Shown here piece after piece: positions 54,731 through 63,742 of a DNA stretch of 64,000 nt (its first letter is position 1; the number at the start of each line of letters is the position of its first letter). Source of the stretch: Bacteroidia bacterium (GTDB taxonomy: Bacteria; Bacteroidota; Bacteroidia; Bacteroidales; Azobacteroidaceae); assembly GCA_025996865.1 (NCBI GenBank), contig BNTV01000003.1, positions 1 to 64,000 of the forward strand, given 5' to 3'. The notes beneath the pieces were generated by a model. The model was not told the DNA's origin. It worked only from the letters and a program-made list of their open reading frames with translations, and ran no database searches. Position numbers and translations under genes: made by a program.

Positions 54731-56233
54731 ATGAAAGCGGTAAAATTATTTTTAAGTGCAAGTTTACTTGCTTTTGTATTTTTTTCTTGTGATAACAGAC
54801 AAGATGATTCTAATGATGTTCCAACTATTGAGAAGAAAGTCACATTAACTCAAGAAGAGTTCCTTAGCATTGCGTTTGATAATCCCAAAGAATTATCAGA
54901 ACAGGATATTCAATTCGTAATTAAAATGTTTGAAATCACGTTAAATAAAGAGATACTTGTTAAAAATAATCTTGTCAATGCTTCATACAACGCAAAAGAA
55001 AAATATTACCTTAGTTTGGATGGAAAAAAACGATTCGCTTCTAAATCAGAGGCAAACTCAAGTGAAATTGTACCTATTTATAGATATGATTTAATACAAA
55101 ATACAGACACTGGTTTTGTATTTGTTTCTGCTGATGAGAGGTTTCCTTCTGTTTTGGCCTATGTGCCAAAAGGAGATCTAAATAAAAAAGATGACGCTTC
55201 TGTATTTGCCGGAATAGAGATGATGCTAGAACTTTCTGAAGAATCTTTACTTAATAATATTAAATATTTTAATCATCTAAAAGATTCATTGCGAGATCAT
55301 ACACTTGAAAAGATCAGCAAAGAACTTGAAATAAACGTCTCAGAAGTGGCATATAATAAGGTAAGAGACAATTTGATTGTTGAAGGGAAACCAGCAACAA
55401 AGTCAATTGTAATTCCTCAACTTTCAGGAACATTGGGACAAATAGGCCCGTTGGTGACGACTAAATGGGGGCAAGGGCAGCCTTACAATTATCAAATAGC
55501 AGAAGGCTGTGATGAATTTATTATGGGAACTGACTATGTTTCACATTATCCTGCCGGATGCTTAGTTACTGCTGCGGCTCAAGTTCTTGCTCATATTCAA
55601 CCTGCTATGCAAGTTACAAGAGTAAATGGACAGTCTGTCACAATTAATTGGTCACAATTAAAACAAACCCCATCTATAGAACCTGGATGGTCCTATTTCA
55701 GTGGTGTTCCAGCATCTGAGCAAAACAGAATAGATATGGTATCTGGGCTAATCAAACATATTTTCAATGGAACTTCAACTACCCCAAATTGTGATGGTAG
55801 CTCTACGGTTCTTAATAGTATGTGGACGTGTCTAAATTCAAAAATTTCAATGGGTTCTTCAGCAAGTGGTATGAATGTGACTACGGTAAAATCTTCGTTA
55901 GATGCTATGAAAATTGTTTTGGCCGGTGGCGTTAGAAATAAGGGAACTGCAAATGCAGGAAGTCATGCGTGGATTATAGATGGATATGCTATTTGCATTA
56001 AGGGTGTCAATACAGTAATTAGTGCAAGTAGTAATGTTTCCACAAAAGAACTAGTAAATAATTATGACCTCTTTTTGCATGCAAATATGGGCTGGGAAGG
56101 TACCGGTGATGGATATTATTATGTAAATAGTAATTTAACTATTACTTTTGATCCTAATGTAAATCTTAACAATGATGGTAATTATAATTATAATTCTGAT
56201 TTTTGGTTCCGTCCAAATCTAACAAGTAAATAA
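54731..56233 (+). CDS. C10-family (streptopain-like) cysteine protease lipoprotein
   Basis: The 500-residue lipoprotein (lipobox VFFSCDN) has a propeptide to about residue 230 and a mature C10 domain. The catalytic Cys277 is in YPAGCLVTAAAQVLAHIQP and the His412 in AGSHAWIIDGYA. The Asn/Trp region NMGWEGTGDGYYYVNS follows. C10 proteases of Bacteroidota are secreted or surface virulence/proteolysis factors, activated by propeptide cleavage. The lipobox suggests anchoring here. Codon use is more AT-rich than in the surroundings, which may indicate transfer. Confidence 0.92.
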   Translation: MKAVKLFLSASLLAFVFFSCDNRQDDSNDVPTIEKKVTLTQEEFLSIAFDNPKELSEQDIQFVIKMFEITLNKEILVKNNLVNASYNAKEKYYLSLDGKKRFASKSEANSSEIVPIYRYDLIQNTDTGFVFVSADERFPSVLAYVPKGDLNKKDDASVFAGIEMMLELSEESLLNNIKYFNHLKDSLRDHTLEKISKELEINVSEVAYNKVRDNLIVEGKPATKSIVIPQLSGTLGQIGPLVTTKWGQGQPYNYQIAEGCDEFIMGTDYVSHYPAGCLVTAAAQVLAHIQPAMQVTRVNGQSVTINWSQLKQTPSIEPGWSYFSGVPASEQNRIDMVSGLIKHIFNGTSTTPNCDGSSTVLNSMWTCLNSKISMGSSASGMNVTTVKSSLDAMKIVLAGGVRNKGTANAGSHAWIIDGYAICIKGVNTVISASSNVSTKELVNNYDLFLHANMGWEGTGDGYYYVNSNLTITFDPNVNLNNDGNYNYNSDFWFRPNLTSK

Positions 56234-56255
56234 AATTATTTTATAGAAACAGATT

Positions 56256-57275
56256 ATGAAAACAAAATATCTATTAACACTATTGTGGGCAGGGCTTGTA
56301 TTTCCCCTGCTTTCCATCGCTCAGACCTCATCTTACCGGTCGTATTTCGGCAAAGAGTTTACCCATTGGTATGTTGTTAATGAGATGATAGATTTGGCTC
56401 GACACAGCGAACGCTATTCCGAGTACAATCAGGATACTCTTTTGAATAACGGAATCTGCTACAAGAAAGCCTATATCTTTTATTCCCTCGAACAAATAAA
56501 TTCAGCAAATCTGTATTATCGTTTTGGAATAAGGGAAGAAATAGAAACCGGTTCTTTATTTATTGCTTTAGATGACATCTACGAAACTACAGATGAAGTT
56601 TCAGAAGTATTGGTTTCCAAAATGGACTTGGAAATCGGCGATAAATATTATTTTCCACCGGATATAACATCTATTAACGAGCCTCATTGCTGGCAGTGTT
56701 TTCAAGATGTACAGAGGGATGAAAAAGGATACTTTGCCACAGTAGATTCCATCTATTACAAAGATAATCGAAAGTATATAAGACTTGATGCGAATTATAG
56801 CGCTTTTTATAGACAGATCATTCCATTAACATTTATTGAAGGAATCGGTCCCAATGTATCATTTGCACCTCTTATTAATCATTTTAGCATGGCCGTTTGT
56901 TGCAATTGCTACGAAGATGAAACAGGAGTATGGAAATCTGAAATAAAAACCGAGTATATTGATTTTTCGGAAATAGAAGAATGTTTTTTCGAAGCAACCG
57001 GTATTCCTAAAATCGAAGCTGACTTTCCATTCAAACTGATTCAACAGAAAGGGAAAATTGAAATTCGGCTGAATGGCATAGATTTGAAAAGTGGAGTGGC
57101 AAGTATCTATTCTATCGACGGCAGGCAGATTGCCTCAAAAGCCTTCCGGAACAAATCAAGCGTGGATTTTACAACAGCCGCATTTTCTCAAAGTGTTTAT
57201 ATTATTCAGATAAGAGACACTGAAACCGGAAGGGCTTGGAGTAAAAAGATAAATAATACGTTAAAATTAAAGTAA
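56256..57275 (+). CDS. Secreted protein with T9SS sorting domain
   Basis: The 339-residue protein has a signal peptide (LLTLLWAGLVFPLLSIAQTS), a Cys-rich middle (EPHCWQCFQDV, AVCCNCYEDETG) and a C-terminal T9SS type A domain from about residue 268 (KGKIEIRLNGIDLKSGVASI; SIDGRQIASKAF; SVYIIQIRDTETGRAWSKKI). It would be exported by the Sec system and then the T9SS. The passenger is unrecognised. It lies 22 bp after the protease and is probably in the same transcript, possibly as a partner. Confidence 0.75.
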   Translation: MKTKYLLTLLWAGLVFPLLSIAQTSSYRSYFGKEFTHWYVVNEMIDLARHSERYSEYNQDTLLNNGICYKKAYIFYSLEQINSANLYYRFGIREEIETGSLFIALDDIYETTDEVSEVLVSKMDLEIGDKYYFPPDITSINEPHCWQCFQDVQRDEKGYFATVDSIYYKDNRKYIRLDANYSAFYRQIIPLTFIEGIGPNVSFAPLINHFSMAVCCNCYEDETGVWKSEIKTEYIDFSEIEECFFEATGIPKIEADFPFKLIQQKGKIEIRLNGIDLKSGVASIYSIDGRQIASKAFRNKSSVDFTTAAFSQSVYIIQIRDTETGRAWSKKINNTLKLK

Positions 57276-57338
57276 AGCGATTTTATACGTCCCAGGGCAA
57301 ACGCATCTGAATTTGTGTTAAATTGCTATGCTCATAGG

Positions 57339-57596
57339 GGGTGTACGACAAATTTCCCAATTAGTGTTTAACGATTATCGGTAGATGTCTCCATGCGCCT
57401 CCTCGTTCCTCGTTGGCTTAGTCGACATGACAGTAAAACGTTGAGATGTGGGTGGAGGGGGAAGAAACGGCGGCGAAGCCGCCGTTTCTTCCCCCTCCTT
57501 TCCCCTTTTGCAGCCGCGTCATGTCGACCGAGCGCAGCGAGTGGAGACATCTCCTGATAATCGTTAAACACTAATTGGGAAATTTGTCGTACACCC
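57339..57596. mobile_element. 258-bp inverted-repeat element
   Basis: The ends are 41-bp perfect inverted repeats starting GGGTGTACGACAAATTTCCC (57339-57379 and 57556-57596). Inside are imperfect inner repeats (AGATGTCTCCA and GTCGACATGAC on the left, their complements on the right) and a 45-bp palindrome at 57454-57498 with GGCGGC/GCCGCC stem and GAA loop. It contains no coding sequence. It looks like a MITE-type non-autonomous element or a long-hairpin structure. A clear target duplication was not found. Confidence 0.75.
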
Positions 57597-57599
57597 TAG

Positions 57600-57668
57600 C
57601 ATTTTCATATCAATAAAAAATTATATCTCTCTTTATCTCTTCTATTGATATGAATACCCTAACGGGCA
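57600..57668. repeat. Interspersed repeat, TTCTATTGATATGAATACCC type
   Basis: CATTTTCATATCAATAAAAA and TTCTATTGATATGAATACCC (then TAACGGGCAA) face each other across 20 bp. It is related to the repeats at 26297, 38804 and 39091, and lies directly after the 258-bp element. Confidence 0.6.
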
Positions 57669-57823
57669 AAAATTTTATTAAATTTAAACGCCCCGGCAAT
57701 ATTTAACAGTTACAGGTTGAAAATTAATCAAAAAATAATCAATTATTAAAAATTATGAACTATCTTTGTTCAATTTTAGATTATAATATAGATTTTTATA
57801 GGTTAAAGTGTGAAAACTGTATT

Positions 57824-58660
57824 ATGAAAACACTAAATTATTTATTTTTTATAATGTTCATTGCCTTTCTTGCTTGTAGCGAAAATGCAAGTTTAGAAAA
57901 AGAGGAACAGACTGAAGAGGAACAAACAGAAGAAGAGGTGCAAACACCTTCGGAACCCAAGTATAAAGACTTGATTCAAGATAAATTGGGATCTATGAAT
58001 ATGCCTCGTCCGGCAGACTCATACAATTATCCGGTATATCCGGGAATGGAAGAATGGGCGCAATTCAAAACGGTATGGGAAATGGTAAACGCATGTCAAG
58101 TTCCTGAAGATATTTTGAAGACAATGTCAACACAAGCTGTGATTCAGGCAATATGGGAATATCCGTTTTTATTCGATATTCTTCATAGATTTGAGTACCA
58201 ATCTGATTTTGAAGGCACCTTTTTAAAAAATAATGCTTACAACGAATTAATCAAACGGACAGATGCAGGAACTGCGCTTCTTGAACGAATGTTGGCGCTT
58301 GATCCGGTAAAATGGGGTCCGTGGTTTGGACCTAAAGCGTTTGAAGTATTAACCTCGCAAGCCGTATTTCTTTCTCAATTGGATGATGATGCGAAAAAGA
58401 AACTGATTAAAGTCACATTGAAAAATGATGAATTGCGACAAAAGAAAGGTTCAAATTATCCATTCAGGGAACTAACGTGGATATTAATCGGTAGAACATT
58501 GGTAAGCGCCAATTATCCTCCTTTTATGGAAGAATATATGAAAGATGAACAAATGAAACTATTTTTAGAAGCCCGATCATACATTTATGAGGAAGTTGTG
58601 TATGGCGCTATTCCACAAATTATTGTAGAATATGCTGAAAGATATTTAACGGATAACTAA
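57824..58660 (+). CDS. Hypothetical lipoprotein
   Basis: From the Met at 57824 the product is 278 residues, starting MKTLNYLFFIMFIAFLACSE with a lipobox; an upstream ATG at 57755 would place the signal internally. An acid-rich linker (KEEQTEEEQTEEEVQT) is followed by a helical domain: YPGMEEWAQFKTVWEMVNACQ, QAIWEYPFLFDILHRFEY, IIVEYAERYL. It resembles some Bacteroidales surface proteins without a domain name. No catalytic motif is visible. It is a single unit before mutA. Confidence 0.6.
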   Translation: MKTLNYLFFIMFIAFLACSENASLEKEEQTEEEQTEEEVQTPSEPKYKDLIQDKLGSMNMPRPADSYNYPVYPGMEEWAQFKTVWEMVNACQVPEDILKTMSTQAVIQAIWEYPFLFDILHRFEYQSDFEGTFLKNNAYNELIKRTDAGTALLERMLALDPVKWGPWFGPKAFEVLTSQAVFLSQLDDDAKKKLIKVTLKNDELRQKKGSNYPFRELTWILIGRTLVSANYPPFMEEYMKDEQMKLFLEARSYIYEEVVYGAIPQIIVEYAERYLTDN

Positions 58661-58829
58661 AAACGGTCTATTTTTTCCGGAAAAATACATAAAAATGAAA
58701 TATAATCCATTTTTTCATCTTGTAGTCGGGTTACAACTCACTACCCTAAAAGCATCAATTATGAAAAAAAATGCAAGACTTTCGGCGATAATATCGGAGC
58801 AAACCCCATGCTATTTCAATATTTTATTG

Positions 58830-58837
58830 TACTTTTG
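58830..58837 (+). promoter_or_regulatory. -7 box of mutA
   Basis: TACTTTTG fits TAnnTTTG 57 bp before the mutA start. No -33 TTG at the right spacing. Confidence 0.5.
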
Positions 58838-58894
58838 CAGCGCAAAATCCTTGTGTTGGATTATAGTAAACACTTAAATTTTAATAAAATATCT

Positions 58895-60787
58895 ATGAAT
58901 AGTTCTAAAGAAAAGCTTTTCTCGGAATTCCCGCCCGTTTCGACCGGATTATGGATGGAAAAAATAGTCGCCGACCTCAAAGGCGCTGATTTCGAGAAAA
59001 AACTCGTTTGGAAAACAAACGAAGGTTTTAATGTGAATCCCTTCTATCGTACAGAAGACATTGCCGGTTTGAAAACAACCGAATCTTTACCGGGCGCATA
59101 CCCTTATGTACGCGGAACAAAAAAAGACAAAAACGACTGGTTTGTTCGTCAGGACATTGAGGTACATGATTTTGCCGAAGCCAACAAAAAGGCTTTGGAT
59201 ATTCTGAACAAAGGCGTTAATTCTTTGGGTTTCAAGATTCCTCGTGAGGCCGTTAATGCAGAAAACATCGCGATTCTTTTGGAGGGTATCCTGCCGGAAT
59301 GTGTTGAACTCAATTTCCTGACTTGCAACATGAAGTCGGTTGAACTGATTCGGATTCTGGCCGCTTATTTCAAAAGTAAAAATTACGATTTGACAAAGAT
59401 TCACGGTTCGGTAAACATTGATTTCATCGGGAAAATTCTTTCCAAAAACCATGTAAAGACCGAATGGATAGAAGTAATGGCGGATGCCATTGCCGCTGCC
59501 GCCGAACTTCGCATGTTCAAGGTCATCGCCGTAAACGCTTCATTGTTCAACGATGCAGGTTCTTATATCACACAGGAACTGGGATATGCTTTGGCTTGGG
59601 GAAACGAATTACTGAACCGTCTGGTCGATGCAGGCGTTGACAGGACGCTTGCCGCAAAGAAAATTAAATTCAACTTCGGAATCGGTTCAAACTATTTCAT
59701 GGAAATAGCCAAATTCCGCGCAGCTCGCTGGTTATGGGCAGAAATCGTGAAGGCTTACAATCCGACTTGCAAACATGATTGTCCGAACGAAGGACCAAAC
59801 AACGAATGTCGTTGCGCCGGAAAAATGAATATCTTTGCACGGACTTCCTCCTTCAACCTGACGGTTTTTGATGCTTATGCAAACTTGCTCCGTACGCAAA
59901 CCGAAGCGATGTCGGCAGGCATAGCAGGCGTTAATTCTTTGTTAGTTACCGCTTTTGACAGACCGTACAAAACGCCGGATGATTTCTCGGAACGTATTGC
60001 CCGTAATCAACAATTATTATTGAAAGAAGAATGTCACTTTGATAAAGTAGTTGACCCGTCGGGTGGTTCCTATTATATTGAAACATTAACGAATTTAATT
60101 GCCGGGGAAGCATGGAAACTTTTCCTTGATACGGAAGAAAAAGGTTTCTATGAATTAGTAAAAACAGGCGAAATTCAAAAGACCGTCAATGCCTGCGCCG
60201 ACAAACGTTTCAAAGCCGTAGCACAACGCCGCGAAATCTTGTTGGGAACGAATCAATTCCCGAATTTTACAGAAACCGGTAGGGGCGTTGCGCGCAACGC
60301 CCCTACGGTATGCCATTGTGAAGACGGTGAACAATCGTCCATCCCCACCCTGAACACCAAACGTTTGGGCGCCGATTTTGAAATCCTGCGCCTTGCTACG
60401 GAGAACTCCGGCAAGGAAATCAAAGCATTCATGCTGACTATCGGTAATTTGGCCATGCGTTTGGCGCGTTCGCAGTTCTCATCCAATTTCCTGGCATGCG
60501 CCGGATACAAAGTCATCGACAATCTGGGTTTTGAAACTGTGGCAGAAGGTGTTGAAGCGGCTCGCAAAGCCGGTGCGGACATCATCGTTCTCTGTTCGAG
60601 CGACGACGAATATGCTACTTTCGCTCCCGAAGCGCATAAACTGATTGGCGACAAGGAAATTCTGATTATCGCCGGTGCGCCTGCTTGTACCGAAGATTTG
60701 AAAGCGCAAGGAATCACGAACTTCATCAATGTGAGAAGTAATGTATTGGAAACGCTGCAGTTACTTAATAGTAAATTATTAAAATAA
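58895..60787 (+). CDS. mutA: Methylmalonyl-CoA mutase small subunit
   Basis: The 630-residue protein pairs with MutB to interconvert succinyl-CoA and (R)-methylmalonyl-CoA in the propionate pathway. The start is the Met at 58895; the open frame begins at 58808 but upstream bases match promoter and leader. It has the mutase barrel (LWMEKIVADLKGADFEKKLVW; FGIGSNYFMEIAKFRAARWL; DPSGGSYYIETLTN) and a degenerate C-terminal B12-like domain (TVAEGVEAARKAGADIIVLC) lacking the cobalamin His motif, as usual for MutA. At about residues 462-471 a palindromic repeat adds RGVARNAPT, followed by CHCEDGEQSS, possibly a further repeat. Confidence 0.93.
   Translation: MNSSKEKLFSEFPPVSTGLWMEKIVADLKGADFEKKLVWKTNEGFNVNPFYRTEDIAGLKTTESLPGAYPYVRGTKKDKNDWFVRQDIEVHDFAEANKKALDILNKGVNSLGFKIPREAVNAENIAILLEGILPECVELNFLTCNMKSVELIRILAAYFKSKNYDLTKIHGSVNIDFIGKILSKNHVKTEWIEVMADAIAAAAELRMFKVIAVNASLFNDAGSYITQELGYALAWGNELLNRLVDAGVDRTLAAKKIKFNFGIGSNYFMEIAKFRAARWLWAEIVKAYNPTCKHDCPNEGPNNECRCAGKMNIFARTSSFNLTVFDAYANLLRTQTEAMSAGIAGVNSLLVTAFDRPYKTPDDFSERIARNQQLLLKEECHFDKVVDPSGGSYYIETLTNLIAGEAWKLFLDTEEKGFYELVKTGEIQKTVNACADKRFKAVAQRREILLGTNQFPNFTETGRGVARNAPTVCHCEDGEQSSIPTLNTKRLGADFEILRLATENSGKEIKAFMLTIGNLAMRLARSQFSSNFLACAGYKVIDNLGFETVAEGVEAARKAGADIIVLCSSDDEYATFAPEAHKLIGDKEILIIAGAPACTEDLKAQGITNFINVRSNVLETLQLLNSKLLK
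60279..60306. repeat. 28-bp palindrome in mutA
   Basis: GTAGGGGCG + TTGCGCGCAA + CGCCCCTAC is a perfect palindrome of the same length and position of arms as the GTAGAGACG family, with changed arm bases. It is in frame. Confidence 0.9.
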
Positions 60788-60795
60788 TTTTATAT

Positions 60796-60831
60796 GTAAA
60801 CACGAAGACACTACGGCACAAAGACACAAAG
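60796..60831. repeat. Left inverted repeat of the mutAB insert
   Basis: GTAAACACGAAGACACTACG and GCACAAAGACACAAAG, 36 bp. Its inverse at 61036-61071 differs at two positions. Confidence 0.9.
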
Positions 60832-61029
60832 TTTTATGAAGAATGTCTTTGTGAAGAACTTAAAAATAAAGGGATAAAAGTAGAAAATCAAGTATATTTA
60901 CCAATTTATTATAAAGGGGAAAAATTAGATAAATATTTTAGAATTGATGTTTTAGTTGAGGATAGTATTGCAATAGAATTGAAATCTGTATATCAATTAT
61001 ACCCGATAGATGAGGCTCATTACTTTTAA
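60832..61029 (+). pseudogene. GxxExxY-family protein fragment inside the mutAB gap
   Basis: The frame FYEECLCEELKNKGIKVENQ, VYLPIYYKGEKLDKYFRIDV, LVEDSIAIELKSVYQLYPID, EAHYF is the middle of a GxxExxY protein. The PD-(D/E)xK-like core appears as RIDVLVED and IELKS. The N-terminal GxxExxY motif (just its last Tyr is left) and the C-terminal third are missing, so it is not functional. It is bounded exactly by inverted repeats at 60796-60831 and 61036-61071, suggesting an inserted cassette. Confidence 0.75.
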
Positions 61030-61035
61030 TAAAAT

Positions 61036-61071
61036 CTTCGTGTCTTTGTGCCGTAGTGCCTTCGTGTTTAC
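61036..61071. repeat. Right inverted repeat of the mutAB insert
   Basis: CTTCGTGTCTTTGTGCCGTA and GTGCCTTCGTGTTTAC, matching the left repeat at 34 of 36 positions in inverted orientation. Confidence 0.9.
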
Positions 61072-61091
61072 TATAAAGAAAAATAAAAAAT

Positions 61092-63236
61092 ATGAAACCA
61101 AATTTCAAGAATATTAATATTCAAAATACAGGATTTGCAACGATAAATCCTGCCGACCGGGAAAAACTCAACGCCGGCGAGGCTTGGAACACCCCCGAAC
61201 AAATTCCGGTGAAACCGGTTTACACCAAAGACGATTTGGAAGAAATGGAACACTTGGAATATGCTTCCGGTATTCCTCCTTTCCTGAGAGGCCCGTATTC
61301 GGGTATGTACGCCATGCGTCCCTGGACGATTCGCCAATACGCCGGATTTTCCACCGCCGAAGAATCCAACGCTTTTTATCGCAGGAACTTGGCTTCCGGA
61401 CAAAAAGGGCTTTCCGTCGCTTTCGACTTGGCTACCCACCGCGGTTACGATGCCGATCATCCGCGTGTGGTGGGCGATGTGGGTAAAGCCGGTGTGAGCA
61501 TCTGCTCGCTCGAAGACATGAAAGTGTTGTTCGACGGGATTCCCTTGAAAGACATGTCCGTATCCATGACCATGAACGGTGCGGTGCTTCCCATCCTCGC
61601 TTTCTACATCAATGCCGGATTGGAACAAGGCGCTAAATTGGAAGAACTTCAGGGAACGATTCAAAACGATATTCTGAAAGAATTTATGGTGCGGAACACC
61701 TATATTTATCCACCCGCCTTTTCCATGAAAATCATCGCCGACATTTTCGAATATACTTCACAAAAAATGCCGAAATTCAACTCGATTTCGATTTCGGGCT
61801 ACCATATCCAAGAAGCAGGCGCAACCGCCGACATCGAATTGGCTTACACGCTCGCCGATGGTATGGAATATTTGAAAGCAGGTATAGATGCAGGCATGGA
61901 TGTGGATGCATTTGCACCGCGTTTGTCCTTCTTCTGGGGCATCGGCATGAATCATTTCATGGAAATTGCCAAGTTACGCGCCGGTCGTTTGTTGTGGGCG
62001 AAAATCCTCAAAAGTTTCGGCGCTAAAAATCCGAAATCCTTGGCTTTGCGTACACACTGTCAGACTTCCGGTTGGTCGTTGACTGAACAAGATCCGTTCA
62101 ACAACGTAGGCCGTACCTGCGTGGAAGCGATGTCGGCTGCTTTGGGACACACCCAATCTTTGCACACCAACGCATTGGACGAGGCCATCGCTCTTCCGAC
62201 CGATTTCTCTGCCCGTATTGCGCGTAACACGCAGATTTATATTCAGGAAGAAACGTATATCACGAAAGAAATCGACCCATGGGCAGGTTCTTATTATGTT
62301 GAAAAACTGACGGAAGAATTGGCCGAAAAAGCGTGGGCATTGATTCAGGAAGTACAGGAATTGGGCGGCATGACAAAAGCCATCGAAACCGGTATTCCGA
62401 AAATGCGTATCGAGGAAGCGGCTGCACGCACGCAGGCCCGTATCGACTCCGGCGCTCAGACAATTGTTGGTCTTAACAAATACCGTTTGGAAAAAGAAGC
62501 TCCGATTGATATTCTTGAAGTTGACAATACGGCTGTACGCATACAACAGGTGGAACGTTTGAACGAATTGAAAGCCAAACGCGACAATGCCGCCGTACAA
62601 AAAGCCTTGGAAGCCATCACGAAATGTGCGGAAACCGGCGAAGGTAACTTGTTGGAATTAGCCGTTGAGGCTGCTCGTGTTCGCGCAACTTTGGGAGAAA
62701 TCTCCGATGCTTGCGAAAAAATTAGTGGAAGATATAAAGCAATTATTCGAACTATTTCAGGCGTGTATTCATCAGAAACAAAAGGCGACGCATCGTTTAA
62801 GAAAGCGTGTGAACTTGCCGAAAGATTTGCAAAGAAAGAAGGCCGCCAGCCGCGCATCATGGTTGCGAAAATGGGACAGGACGGTCACGACCGCGGTGCA
62901 AAAGTAGTAGCAACCGGTTATGCCGACTGCGGATTCGACGTGGATATGGGACCGCTGTTCCAAACGCCGGAAGAAGCCGCCCGTCAAGCCGTTGAAAATG
63001 ACGTGCATGTACTGGGCGTATCTTCGTTGGCCGCCGGGCACAAGACTTTGGTTCCGCAAGTGATTGCCGAATTGAAGAAATTGGGTCGCGAAGACATCTT
63101 GGTCATTGCCGGCGGTGTGATTCCGGCGCAGGATTATGATTACCTGTACCAAGCAGGCGTAGCGGCGATATTCGGACCCGGCTCGCCGGTGGCGCAGGCG
63201 GCGATTGCGATATTGGAACTGTTGCTGGCGGAGTGA
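61092..63236 (+). CDS. mutB: Methylmalonyl-CoA mutase large subunit
   Basis: The 714-residue subunit carries the catalytic barrel and the cobalamin-binding domain. Visible: [21 protein letters not shown] with the CoA and radical-handling Tyr region, [43 protein letters not shown], and the B12 domain with [12 protein letters not shown] (DxHxxG) and [12 protein letters not shown]. It works with MutA for succinate-to-propionate conversion, or the reverse for propionate use. The start is 304 bp after the mutA stop because of the inserted GxxExxY fragment. It is full length. Confidence 0.97.
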   Translation: MKPNFKNINIQNTGFATINPADREKLNAGEAWNTPEQIPVKPVYTKDDLEEMEHLEYASGIPPFLRGPYSGMYAMRPWTIRQYAGFSTAEESNAFYRRNLASGQKGLSVAFDLATHRGYDADHPRVVGDVGKAGVSICSLEDMKVLFDGIPLKDMSVSMTMNGAVLPILAFYINAGLEQGAKLEELQGTIQNDILKEFMVRNTYIYPPAFSMKIIADIFEYTSQKMPKFNSISISGYHIQEAGATADIELAYTLADGMEYLKAGIDAGMDVDAFAPRLSFFWGIGMNHFMEIAKLRAGRLLWAKILKSFGAKNPKSLALRTHCQTSGWSLTEQDPFNNVGRTCVEAMSAALGHTQSLHTNALDEAIALPTDFSARIARNTQIYIQEETYITKEIDPWAGSYYVEKLTEELAEKAWALIQEVQELGGMTKAIETGIPKMRIEEAAARTQARIDSGAQTIVGLNKYRLEKEAPIDILEVDNTAVRIQQVERLNELKAKRDNAAVQKALEAITKCAETGEGNLLELAVEAARVRATLGEISDACEKISGRYKAIIRTISGVYSSETKGDASFKKACELAERFAKKEGRQPRIMVAKMGQDGHDRGAKVVATGYADCGFDVDMGPLFQTPEEAARQAVENDVHVLGVSSLAAGHKTLVPQVIAELKKLGREDILVIAGGVIPAQDYDYLYQAGVAAIFGPGSPVAQAAIAILELLLAE

Positions 63237-63262
63237 AATCCATATATTCATCCCATTAATTT

Positions 63263-63290
63263 GTAGAGACGTGGCACGCCGCGTCTTTAC
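63263..63290. repeat. 28-bp palindrome downstream of mutB
   Basis: GTAGAGACG and CGTCTTTAC around TGGCACGCCG, an imperfect palindrome. It is 26 bp after the mutB stop. Confidence 0.8.
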
Positions 63291-63426
63291 GGTGGGACAT
63301 ATTGTTTCAAAATACGTACCGCCGTTATAATTGTGCCATATTGCCCGTGCCTACGGGATGATTAGTTTTGGAATTTGTCGGACAGGACATGATATTTTAT
63401 GTTTTGACAAATTTATGATTTTATTT

Positions 63427-63632
63427 TCAAACTACAAAACCCAAAAAACGACAGCCGAAGAATGTAGGATGTACTTCGGCTGTATCTTTTAATCGGGCTT
63501 TGATGCGGTTTAGACCATAACCGGTTTTTGCCTGACCAAATTTACCTTCTATTGGATTACGCTCCTCCGGACTTACGTGAATCGACACCGCCGATGGCCT
63601 TCCAAGTGGCTTGCCTTTCTTTCTTTTCCAGG
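63427..63632 (-). pseudogene. C-terminal fragment of an IS1182/IS5-like transposase
   Basis: The minus-strand frame ending in TGA at 63427-63429 reads KRKKGKPLGRPSAVSIHVSP, EERNPIEGKFGQAKTGYGLN, RIKARLKDTAEVHPTFFGCR. The 'RN-IEGKFGQ-K-GYGLN-I-A' block is the end of IS1182-type DDE transposases. The upstream frame to 63742 (MKIFIGGEIETVLYEQFRV) is separated by a shift and not clearly part of it. No terminal repeats were found. It is a dead fragment. Confidence 0.7.
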
Positions 63633-63742
63633 AGCATCTTTGGATAGCTATCCAAAATTAGTTTATCCAATACAGTATTACGTGCCACACGAAACTGCTC
63701 ATATAAAACGGTTTCAATCTCTCCTCCAATGAATATTTTCAT

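Noticed and set aside
58695..58877. 60-residue frame before mutA
   Set aside because: It overlaps the mutA promoter region, and its composition shows no domain or signal peptide.
25022..63290. GTAGAGACG palindromes as a CRISPR array
   Set aside because: The copies are dispersed over 38 kb with no regular spacing or spacers, and no cas genes are present.
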